From Caryophanales bacterium (GTDB lineage Bacteria > Bacillota_I > Bacilli_A > RF39 > UBA660), in NCBI GenBank assembly GCA_016282415.1, contig JAEEKO010000045.1, forward strand, positions 1-5,533: DNA of 5,533 nt. The letters run 5' to 3'. Shown here one piece after another: positions 1-5,249 of the stretch; within the stretch, counting starts at the first letter, position 1; every line of letters begins with the position of its first letter. The notes beneath the pieces were generated by a model. It saw only the letters and a program-made list of their open reading frames with translations. It searched no databases and was not told the DNA's origin. Both the position numbers and the translations under genes were made by a program.

Positions 1-632
1 ATTTAGGTTTACCAGAAGAAAAGTTAAGCTATCATGATCATGAAAAATTAGATCATTATGCTAAACAAGCTTGTGATATTGAATATAACTTCAATTTTGG
101 TTGGGGTGAAATCAATGGTACTCACAATCGTACTAATTTCGATTTAACACGTCATACTGAATATAGCGGAGTTAAACAAGAATACTTAGATCCCGAAACT
201 AATGAAAAATATATTCCATATATTATTGAATCAACTTATGGTCTAGATCGTACAGTATTAGCAATCTTAGATGAAGCATTAACGGAAGAAACTTTAGAAA
301 ATGGTGATACCAGAACCGTTCTAAAATTAAAACCATGTCTTGCTCCATATAAAATTGCTGTATTACCATTATTAAAGAAAAATCATGCTGATAAAGCTAA
401 AGAACTTCATGAATTCTTATCAAACTATTTCATGGTAAGTTATGATGAAACTGCTAATATCGGTAAGAGATATCGCCGTCAAGATGCAATTGGTACTCCT
501 TATTGTATTACGATTGATGATGAAACATTAAATAATAATACGGTAACAATCAGAGAACGTGATACGATGGAACAAATTACCATTAATGTTGATGAATTAC
601 TAAATTATTTCAGTGATAAATTTAATTTTTAA
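1..632 (+). CDS. glyQS: Glycyl-tRNA synthetase, single-chain type (3' part)
   Basis: Class II aminoacyl-tRNA synthetase that charges tRNA-Gly with glycine in the cytoplasm. The reading frame is open from base 3 (bases 1-2 finish an earlier codon) and gives 209 residues before TAA at 630-632. This is a little under half of the usual ~460-500 residues, so the N-terminal catalytic part lies upstream of the window. Visible landmarks are the FGWGEINGTHNRTNFDL stretch of the catalytic core, then motif 3 as ESTYGLDR (Glu at local residue 76, Arg at 83), then the C-terminal anticodon-binding alpha/beta domain starting near LKPCLAPYKIAVLP (about local residue 110). This architecture is the alpha2 eukaryote-like GlyRS found in many Firmicutes and Mollicutes, not the two-subunit GlyQ+GlyS enzyme. 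A terminator follows directly, so it ends its transcription unit. An internal ATG at 432 is only a methionine inside this frame. Confidence 0.95.
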   Translation, partial: LGLPEEKLSYHDHEKLDHYAKQACDIEYNFNFGWGEINGTHNRTNFDLTRHTEYSGVKQEYLDPETNEKYIPYIIESTYGLDRTVLAILDEALTEETLENGDTRTVLKLKPCLAPYKIAVLPLLKKNHADKAKELHEFLSNYFMVSYDETANIGKRYRRQDAIGTPYCITIDDETLNNNTVTIRERDTMEQITINVDELLNYFSDKFNF

Positions 633-658
633 AAACTAAATCAATGATTTAGTTTTTT
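632..658 (+). terminator. Intrinsic terminator of the glycyl-tRNA synthetase gene
   Basis: An 11-bp perfect stem, 632-642 (AAAACTAAATC) against 646-656 (GATTTAGTTTT), closes a 3-base loop. A run of six T follows at 653-658. The stem begins on the last base of the stop codon. It is AT-rich, but stem and T-run sit in the standard arrangement. Confidence 0.85.
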
Positions 659-659
659 A

Positions 660-688
660 TTGTATTTAAGATAATATGTTGATATAAT
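660..688 (+). promoter_or_regulatory. Promoter of the sepF-divIVA operon
   Basis: The -10 box TATAAT lies at 683-688 with TG at 680-681, making an extended -10 (TGATATAAT). A -35-like TTGTAT (4 of 6 matches to TTGACA) is at 660-665, with an ideal 17-base spacer. Transcription would start near 694-696, giving a leader of about 30 bases with the ribosome-binding site AGGAGG at 713-718. The -35 region abuts the T-run of the preceding terminator. It looks like a vegetative SigA-type promoter. Confidence 0.75.
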
Positions 689-724
689 GGTAGTAGATTT
701 ATAAAGATATCTAGGAGGATAAAA

Positions 725-1123
725 ATGGCAAAGAAAACTAGTTTTATAAAAAATTTATTCAATGGCCCTGAAGATGAAAACGATACTATTGAAGATGAAT
801 TCTATAATGAAATTGAAACTAATAAAAAAGGTGAAGTAGACACTGGTAATAAGATGATTCTTATGGAACCTCGTGCTTTTTCTGAAAGCCAACAAATTGC
901 TAATTATTTAAAAGGACGTAATAGTGTAGTAGTTAACTTAAAAAGAGTTACTTCTGATCAAGCTAAAAGAATTATTGATTTCTTAAGTGGTTGTATCTAT
1001 GCTATTGGTGGAACAATGCAAAAAGTTGGAGTTGGAATTTATTTATGTGCTCCTAAGAACGTTAAAGTTGATGGTGAAATAACTGAAGAAAACGGTAAAG
1101 GTTCTGAAGAAGAAGATTGGTAG
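725..1123 (+). CDS. sepF: Cell division protein SepF
   Basis: SepF binds the C-terminal tail of FtsZ and tethers the Z ring to the membrane, where it helps septum formation. The 132-residue protein shows the family layout. Residues 1-14 (MAKKTSFIKNLFNG) form a short basic/hydrophobic segment expected to be the membrane-binding amphipathic helix. An acidic linker follows (about 15-42), then the conserved core at about 44-117 with the signatures ILMEPRAFSESQQIA, VVVNLKRV, RIIDFLSGCIYAIGG and GIYLCAP. A polar acidic tail ends in EEEDW. The ATG has a perfect AGGAGG 6 bases upstream. The gene is followed by divIVA after a 34-base gap with no terminator, so the two are probably co-transcribed. In many Firmicutes sepF and divIVA flank ylmG and ylmH; those two are absent here, making the cluster condensed. 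The stop is TAG. Confidence 0.97.
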   Translation: MAKKTSFIKNLFNGPEDENDTIEDEFYNEIETNKKGEVDTGNKMILMEPRAFSESQQIANYLKGRNSVVVNLKRVTSDQAKRIIDFLSGCIYAIGGTMQKVGVGIYLCAPKNVKVDGEITEENGKGSEEEDW

Positions 1124-1141
1124 AAATTAAATAAATATAAC

Positions 1142-1149
1142 AGAAAGGA
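1142..1149 (+). promoter_or_regulatory. Ribosome-binding site deciding the divIVA start
   Basis: AGAAAGGA matches the complement of the 16S rRNA 3' tail. It lies 8 bases upstream of the GTG at 1158. It directly abuts, and by its last base overlaps, the in-frame ATG at 1149, which is too close for initiation there. This favours GTG 1158 as the start codon. Confidence 0.75.
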
Positions 1150-1157
1150 TGAATAAC

Positions 1158-1592
1158 GTGAAGACTTTTAGTACTAGTTTAAGTGGTTACAATAAAAACG
1201 AAGTAAAAGCATTTGTTAACGAAGTAACTACTAAATATGAAAACTTATTAAATGCTTATAAAAGTTTACAAAAAGAATTAGATAACAAAACTCAAGAGTT
1301 AGAACGTTATACTAATATTGAAGCATCCTTACAAAAAGCAATCATTGTTGCTGAAGAAACTACTAATCAAATGAAACGCCTTGCTAAAGATGAAGGAAAT
1401 AACATTGTTAATGATGCTAAGAAAAATGCTTCTCGTATTATTAATGATGCATTAGTAAAAGCGGATCATATTGAACGTGATAGTTTAGAATTAAAACGTA
1501 AAATTAAAGAATATAAACGTAAGATTAAAGAAATCATGAAAGAACAATTACAACTTATGGATGAAATTGATGATTTCCCAAATTACTATTAA
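1158..1592 (+). CDS. divIVA: DivIVA-family cell pole/septum protein
   Basis: DivIVA proteins are coiled-coil scaffolds that gather at strongly curved membrane (division septa and poles) and recruit division, chromosome-anchoring or wall-growth factors. The 144 residues begin MKTFSTSLSGYNKNEVKAFVNEV, the conserved N-terminal lipid-binding domain with its GY..NEV..FV signature. A long charged coiled coil follows (about 20-130), including the family-like stretches YTNIEASLQKAIIVAEET and NASRIINDALVKADHIERDS. GTG at 1158 is preferred over the in-frame ATG at 1149 because AGAAAGGA is spaced 8 bases from GTG but touches the ATG; the ATG would add three residues. The protein is short next to the 164 residues of B. 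subtilis DivIVA: it lacks the first residues before the KTF motif and much of the C-terminal tail. The Phe-Arg pair that inserts into membrane in B. subtilis is replaced by Leu-Ser. It is probably second in an operon with sepF, and its 3' end overlaps the convergent sigK by 4 bases. Confidence 0.92.
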   Translation: MKTFSTSLSGYNKNEVKAFVNEVTTKYENLLNAYKSLQKELDNKTQELERYTNIEASLQKAIIVAEETTNQMKRLAKDEGNNIVNDAKKNASRIINDALVKADHIERDSLELKRKIKEYKRKIKEIMKEQLQLMDEIDDFPNYY

Positions 1593-2281
1593 AAATGTTT
1601 GTCTTTTATAAAGAGTCTTAATATTTTAGTTAAGGCTCTTTTTTCAATCCTAGAAACATAGCTACGAGAAATTTTTAAACTTTCAGCAATCTCTTTTTGG
1701 GTCTTAGGTGGTTTATTATTTAAACCATAACGTTTTACTAAAATACTTTTTTCTTGATTATTTAGATGTTTAAAATACTTCTTGGTTAAACTTAAATAGT
1801 TGTTTTTTAAAACCTTTTCTAAGACATTAGGTTTATTATCGGGAATAACTTCCATTAAGGATATTTCATTACCATCTTTATCAAAACCAATGCTATCATT
1901 TAAACTAACAACATTTAAGTTCTTTTTATTTTGGCGATAAAACATTAAGATTTCATTTTGGATACAACGGGCTGCATAAGTCGTAATTTTAACATTATCA
2001 CTATATTTATAAGTATCAATTCCCTTAATTAAGCCAATTGTACCAATACTAATTAAATCATCTAATTCATTTTCATTGCTGGTTAATTTCTTAGCAATAT
2101 GCGCCACTAAACGTAGGTTGTGTTCAATCAACTTATTACGAGCATCCCCATCACCATTAAGCATTGCTAAAACATATTGATGTTCTTCTTCCTTACTTAA
2201 TGGCTCTTTAAATACCGTATTTGAATAAGTGCCAGCAAAAAAGAAGAAAGTTTTAAATAAATATAATAGATTAAATAACAT
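1589..2281 (-). CDS. sigK: RNA polymerase sigma factor SigK-type (sporulation, mother cell), probably made as a precursor
   Basis: This sigma-70 family factor directs RNA polymerase to late mother-cell sporulation promoters in spore-forming Firmicutes. Its 230 residues contain region 2 (about 48-120) with RNKLIEHNLRLVAHI, DLISIGTIGLIKGI (75-88, core binding) and TTYAARCIQNEILMFYR (100-116, -10 recognition). A linker VSLNDSIGFDKDGNEISLMEV (125-145) is close to the SigK version. Region 4 (about 168-225) has the helix-turn-helix TQKEIAESLKISRSYVSRIEKRAL at 194-217. Overall similarity is to SigK rather than SigE. Residues 2-17 are strongly hydrophobic (LFNLLYLFKTFFFFAG) and precede YSNTVFKEPLS, as in pro-SigK, where SpoIVFB removes about 20 residues; cleavage near residues 17-19 is inferred. 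The gene is unbroken, without a skin-type insertion. The ATG is preceded by AAGGAG (2294-2289) at 7 bases. I see no terminator after its stop, so its transcript may run antisense into divIVA. Confidence 0.9.
   Translation of the reverse strand: MLFNLLYLFKTFFFFAGTYSNTVFKEPLSKEEEHQYVLAMLNGDGDARNKLIEHNLRLVAHIAKKLTSNENELDDLISIGTIGLIKGIDTYKYSDNVKITTYAARCIQNEILMFYRQNKKNLNVVSLNDSIGFDKDGNEISLMEVIPDNKPNVLEKVLKNNYLSLTKKYFKHLNNQEKSILVKRYGLNNKPPKTQKEIAESLKISRSYVSRIEKRALTKILRLFIKDKHF
1610..1644 (+). terminator. Intrinsic terminator of the sepF-divIVA operon, inside the 3' end of sigK
   Basis: The stem 1610-1621 pairs with 1630-1641 (12 pairs including one U-G wobble, 1616 with 1635) around an 8-base loop, and T1639-T1644 forms the T-run. 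It starts 18 bases after the divIVA stop codon. Read from the minus strand, the wobble becomes an A-C mismatch and no T-run follows, so it should stop rightward but hardly leftward transcription. It overlaps codons for the last ~16 residues of sigK. Confidence 0.8.
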
Positions 2282-2305
2282 ATCAATTCTCCTTAATAAA
2301 TATTA

Positions 2306-2334
2306 TTTAAAAAAGCATTATTTAATGATATAAT
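2306..2334 (+). promoter_or_regulatory. Promoter of the DUF2207 gene
   Basis: TATAAT at 2329-2334 is preceded by TG at 2326-2327 (extended -10, TGATATAAT). A -35-like TTTAAA (4 of 6) sits at 2306-2311 with a 17-base spacer. The expected start point, about 2340-2342, falls within the ribosome-binding site AAGAGGTGAT (2337-2346), leaving a leader of only about 9 bases before the ATG at 2350. Confidence 0.6.
2316..2327. repeat. Short inverted repeat in the divergent sigK/DUF2207 promoter region
   Basis: CATTA (2316-2320) and TAATG (2323-2327) are perfect inverted arms around TT. They lie between the -35 and -10 boxes of the DUF2207 promoter and upstream of sigK on the other strand. This could be an operator, but a 5-base arm of mostly A and T can arise by chance here. 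Confidence 0.3.
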
Positions 2335-2350
2335 TAAAGAGGTGATATTA
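2320..2350 (-). promoter_or_regulatory. Possible SigE-like promoter of sigK (weak)
   Basis: Reading the minus strand, TAATATC (2350-2344) matches 6 of 7 positions of the SigE -35 consensus KMATATT as I recall it. CATTAAAT (2327-2320) matches 6 of 8 positions of the -10 consensus CATACAHT. The spacer is 16 bases, slightly longer than the usual 14-15. Transcription would begin near 2313, about 31 bases before the ATG and upstream of the AAGGAG site. The geometry is sensible and sigK is SigE-controlled in Bacillus, but such AT-rich matches are easy to find by chance. Confidence 0.22.
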
Positions 2351-4284
2351 TGAAAAAGCTTAGATATTTTGTATTCCTAGTTTTATCATTATTTATTTTT
2401 AATATTACTTGCTATGCTGCTAATGAAGTAGATTATGATATTACTGGGTATTACGTTGATGCGAACCTTAATGTTGATGGTTCAATGAGTGTTAAAGAAA
2501 TGATTTTAATGAAAGGGAGTTTCAATGGTTATGAACGTCGTACTAAGATTAAAAGCCATGGTGAGTGGTATGAAAATAGTACGGTAAATTTTGAAGCTTC
2601 ACCAATTTATAATGGTACTAGTATTGCTGGTATTAATGTTTTCGGAAGAAAACTAGATCGTAAAGAAAAAGGCTTTGAACTAGTAAACAAAGGTGGATTT
2701 AAATCATTTAATTTAGTAATGAGTGCTTATACTGGACAAAGCGATGTTTATACTTTAGCTGATAACGGGTATGGTAAAAACATTCGTATGTATCATCCCA
2801 ATAGCAGTGGAACTTATGCTTTCTTAATTACATATGTTGTTAATGATGTTGTAGTAATGCATAATGATGTTGCAGAATTCTATTGGAATTTTATTGGTGA
2901 TGATTTCACTGATACCTTAAGAGATGTTGAAATTCATGTTAATTTACCAGAATCAGATTCATCAGATAACTTTAAATTCTGGGCGCATGGTGAATTAACG
3001 GGGGTTATTAATAAATTAGAAGATAAAGATGGTAATCCATCCGGAGTTGTAGCAACTGCTCCAAAGATTAAATCAAGAAGTATGATGGATATTCGTATGA
3101 CTTTTGATAAAGGACTTATTGAAGATAGTGGTTCTTTAAATCACAGTCATGTTGATGCAATGCCAGAAATTTTAAAAATTGAAAAACAGCGCGCGGATGA
3201 TGCTAACTTCCGTCGTATGGTAGCGCGAATTGCTAACTTTATTTTAAACGCTTTAGATATTTTCTATATTTTATTAATCTTTATCTTTACTTTATATTTA
3301 TTCTTTAAATATGATAAAGAATATAAGAGTGAATTTGATCAAGAATACTATCGTGACTTCTTAGATAATTATCGTCCAGAAGAACTTAATTATTTAATGA
3401 ATCATAATGTTGATAATAATGCCTTTAGTGCTTCATTCTTAAATTTAATATATCAACATAAAATTGAAATTATTAATCCTGAACAAGAGGGTGACACTGC
3501 TTTTAAGATTTGTGATCGTTCTAATTTATCTAGTGGTGAGACCATTTTAGTAAGTATGTTATTTGATTTAGTTGGTGATGGTGATGCCTTCACATTAAAA
3601 CAATTAAAGAAATTTACTAGAAGTTCTTCTAAAGGACCTCGTTTTGCATCTAGATTTGGTTCATGGAAAATAGCAGTAACTAACGATTGTAAAAATAAAA
3701 AGATTTATGAACGCTTTAATGGTTTAAGAATTATTTTAATCTTATTAGCTTGTATTGGTATTGGAATTAATTTCTTAGCACTAATTTGGGAAATGATTTC
3801 GCCATTCGTTATTCTAGCTTTCATTTTAGGAATTATCTTTGTTATCTATGCTAGTGTCTTTACTAGAAGATCTAAGGATGCTAATGAAGATTATCATAAA
3901 GCTAAAGCAATTAAACGTTTCTTAAATGACTTTGGATCATTCAAAGGAAAAGAAATTCCAGAGATTAAATTATGGGATAAATACTTAGTATATGCAACTG
4001 CCTTTGGTATTGCATCAAAAGTAGAAAAGAGTATGACTAAATTATTAAAGAATGCTGAAGTAAATAGTTTAGATACAACATACTTATCTACCAACCACTT
4101 AATCTTTATTGGTAACCATATGGATATTAATCATTCCATTAACTCAAGTATTGGAAGTTCTATTTCATCGGCTGTATCTTCATCAATTGCATCTTCAGTT
4201 TCATCATCATCTTCTGGTGGTGGCGGAGGATTCTCATCTGGCGCCGGAGGCGGCGGCGGTGGAGGCGGCGGAGGCGGCTTCTAG
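2350..4284 (+). CDS. DUF2207-family membrane protein with Ser/Gly-rich C-terminal tail
   Basis: Predicted exported, membrane-anchored protein of unknown function. The 644 residues show, in order: a signal peptide (about 1-23; basic MKKLR, hydrophobic core, likely cleavage after CYA or CYAA; no lipobox fits the Cys); a large extracytoplasmic DUF2207 domain (about 27-260) opening with YYVDANLNVDGSMSVKEMI; one membrane segment (about 296-319); a cytoplasmic part with a helical PEELNYLMN...ASFLNLIYQHKIEII region (343-375) of the kind seen in the family; two close membrane helices (about 459-480 and 483-503); then the conserved WDKYLVYATAFG (542-553). The end is a Ser-rich stretch (about 598-622) and a Gly-rich tail (623-644) finishing in Phe. 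Such low-complexity glycine tails are usual in DUF2207 proteins. The ATG has AAGAGGTGAT just upstream. The gene has its own promoter and terminator, so it looks monocistronic. The family assignment is firm; a role at the cell surface is inference. Confidence 0.88.
   Translation: MKKLRYFVFLVLSLFIFNITCYAANEVDYDITGYYVDANLNVDGSMSVKEMILMKGSFNGYERRTKIKSHGEWYENSTVNFEASPIYNGTSIAGINVFGRKLDRKEKGFELVNKGGFKSFNLVMSAYTGQSDVYTLADNGYGKNIRMYHPNSSGTYAFLITYVVNDVVVMHNDVAEFYWNFIGDDFTDTLRDVEIHVNLPESDSSDNFKFWAHGELTGVINKLEDKDGNPSGVVATAPKIKSRSMMDIRMTFDKGLIEDSGSLNHSHVDAMPEILKIEKQRADDANFRRMVARIANFILNALDIFYILLIFIFTLYLFFKYDKEYKSEFDQEYYRDFLDNYRPEELNYLMNHNVDNNAFSASFLNLIYQHKIEIINPEQEGDTAFKICDRSNLSSGETILVSMLFDLVGDGDAFTLKQLKKFTRSSSKGPRFASRFGSWKIAVTNDCKNKKIYERFNGLRIILILLACIGIGINFLALIWEMISPFVILAFILGIIFVIYASVFTRRSKDANEDYHKAKAIKRFLNDFGSFKGKEIPEIKLWDKYLVYATAFGIASKVEKSMTKLLKNAEVNSLDTTYLSTNHLIFIGNHMDINHSINSSIGSSISSAVSSSIASSVSSSSSGGGGGFSSGAGGGGGGGGGGGF
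4216..4281 (+). repeat. GC-rich glycine-codon tract at the 3' end of the DUF2207 gene
   Basis: Imperfect GGN repeats encode 17 glycines among 22 codons: GGGGG, F, SS, GA, then eleven Gly and F. I count 50 G or C in 66 bases (about 76%) in a strongly AT-rich window. Nine of the 17 Gly codons are GGC, while I see only one GGC among the glycine codons earlier in the gene. The tract is repetitive enough to change length by slippage. Confidence 0.85.
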
Positions 4285-4288
4285 AATT

Positions 4289-4315
4289 AAAAGTAACATT
4301 ATTGTTGCTTTTTTT
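4289..4315 (+). terminator. Intrinsic terminator of the DUF2207 gene
   Basis: The stem 4289-4298 (AAAAGTAACA) pairs with 4303-4312 (TGTTGCTTTT), with one T-G wobble and a TTAT loop. Seven T follow at 4309-4315. It begins 4 bases after the TAG stop and ends immediately before the promoter of the recombinase gene. Confidence 0.82.
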
Positions 4316-4316
4316 G

Positions 4317-4325
4317 TGTTATAAT
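4317..4325 (+). promoter_or_regulatory. Extended -10 promoter of the Xer recombinase gene
   Basis: TGTTATAAT is a perfect TGn-TATAAT extended -10. No good -35 box is found 16-18 bases upstream, which is occupied by the terminator hairpin; extended -10 promoters can do without one. The expected start near 4331-4333 lies in the ribosome-binding site AGAGGG (4331-4336), leaving a leader of about 10 bases before the ATG at 4342. Confidence 0.6.
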
Positions 4326-4341
4326 AATTAAGAGGGATAAT

Positions 4342-5211
4342 ATGAATCAAGATTTAGAAAATTTTGTTAAATATCTGAATATTGAATTAAACTATAGTGT
4401 TTTAACTATGGATAATTATCAAAGAGATATTCTAGATTTTTTTGATTATTTAGAAAACTATAGTATTAAATATAATGAAATAACAAAAGTTGATGTTATT
4501 AATTACTTAAAGTTTTTAGATGAATGTAAGTTAAGTAATGCTTCAATTTCTAGACATCTTAGTAGCTTAAGAACTTTTTATAATTATTTAGTTAACTATA
4601 ATAAGATTAAAACTAATCCGTTTAATCGCGTTAGCAATCCCAAAAAAGAGAAAAAATTACCAACCTATTTATATGAAGATGAAATTAGAGATATCTTAGA
4701 TAATTTAAGTGATGAAGATATTTATAAACGTCGTGATCGTTTAATTATGGAATTATTTTATTCAACCGGAATGCGTTTAAATGAATTAAGCAATATTCGT
4801 TTAAATGATATTAATGGCGATGAGATTAAAGTATTAGGTAAGGGTAGTAAAGAACGCGTTGTTTACTTAGATAAAGTTGCAAAGCAATTGTTAGCAGATT
4901 ATTTAAAAAATGATCGTAGTGTATTTAAACCCGTTGATAGTTATTTAATATTAAATAAGGATGGTAAGCGTTTATCAAATCGTAGTATTGAAAATATTGT
5001 TAATCGTATTATTCGAGAAGCATCAATTAAAAAACATGTAACCCCACATACGATTCGTCATTCTTTTGCAACCCATATGTTAAATAATGGTTGTGATTTG
5101 AAAGTGGTTCAAGAGTTATTAGGGCATGAATCATTATCGACAACTCAAATCTATACGCATATTACTAATGATCGTATTAAAGAGGTTTATCAAGCAACAT
5201 TTAAAAGGTAA
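4342..5211 (+). CDS. Site-specific tyrosine recombinase, XerC/XerD type
   Basis: Cuts and rejoins DNA through a covalent phosphotyrosine. Xer proteins act at dif sites, with FtsK in most bacteria, to resolve chromosome dimers before division. The 289-residue length is typical of XerC/XerD (about 295-300). The N-terminal SAM-like DNA-binding domain spans about 1-90 (LTMDNYQRDILDFFDYL; SISRHLSSLRTFYNYLV). The catalytic domain (about 105-289) carries the full active-site set: Arg145 in STGMRLNELS, Lys170 in LGKGSKER, His236 and Arg239 in PHTIRHSFATHML, His262 in LLGHES and nucleophile Tyr271 in TTQIYTHI. The C-terminal tail is short, as in cellular Xer proteins, and no phage or integron neighbours are present, so a housekeeping role is more likely than an integrase one. 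XerC and XerD cannot be told apart by eye here. The ATG has AGAGGG 5 bases upstream. There is no clear terminator between it and ppdK. Confidence 0.93.
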   Translation: MNQDLENFVKYLNIELNYSVLTMDNYQRDILDFFDYLENYSIKYNEITKVDVINYLKFLDECKLSNASISRHLSSLRTFYNYLVNYNKIKTNPFNRVSNPKKEKKLPTYLYEDEIRDILDNLSDEDIYKRRDRLIMELFYSTGMRLNELSNIRLNDINGDEIKVLGKGSKERVVYLDKVAKQLLADYLKNDRSVFKPVDSYLILNKDGKRLSNRSIENIVNRIIREASIKKHVTPHTIRHSFATHMLNNGCDLKVVQELLGHESLSTTQIYTHITNDRIKEVYQATFKR

Positions 5212-5228
5212 AATAAACGTAAAAATAA

Positions 5229-5240
5229 TGTAAAATTACA
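5229..5240. promoter_or_regulatory. Possible operator upstream of ppdK
   Basis: TGTAA (5229-5233) and TTACA (5236-5240) are perfect inverted arms around AA, ending 9 bases before the -35 region of the ppdK promoter. The form and position would suit a dimeric helix-turn-helix regulator. It is a single short palindrome in AT-rich DNA, so support is limited. It could alternatively be a remnant of a weak terminator after the recombinase gene, but no T-run follows. Confidence 0.3.
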
Positions 5241-5249
5241 CACTCTTTA

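Noticed and set aside
432..632. Separate small gene starting at ATG 432
   Set aside because: The same frame is open from base 3 and encodes the C-terminal half of glycyl-tRNA synthetase; ATG 432 is an internal methionine.
2282..2349. SigK-type (self-activating) promoter for sigK
   Set aside because: The nearest match to CATAnnnTA (CATTAAATA, 2327-2319) differs at the fourth base, and the AC element is only 14 bases upstream, not the expected 16-17.
2350..2422. Lipoprotein signal (Cys21) in the DUF2207 protein
   Set aside because: The residues before Cys (Asn-Ile-Thr) do not make a lipobox; a signal peptidase I site after CYA or CYAA fits better.
3894..4094. 66-codon open frame on the minus strand inside the DUF2207 gene
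   Set aside because: It lies opposite well-conserved DUF2207 coding sequence including the WDKYLVYATAFG region, has no convincing ribosome-binding site, and its translation resembles no known protein.
4109..4324. 71-codon forward open frame over the Ser/Gly tail of the DUF2207 gene
   Set aside because: It is a frame-shifted reading of the Ser/Gly codon repeats (runs of His, Leu and Ala/Glu) and extends through the terminator; an artefact of repeat codons.
4342..5211. Tyrosine recombinase as the integrase of a mobile element
   Set aside because: Length and short C-terminus fit cellular XerC/XerD, and the window shows no tRNA, attachment-site repeats, excisionase or phage genes nearby.
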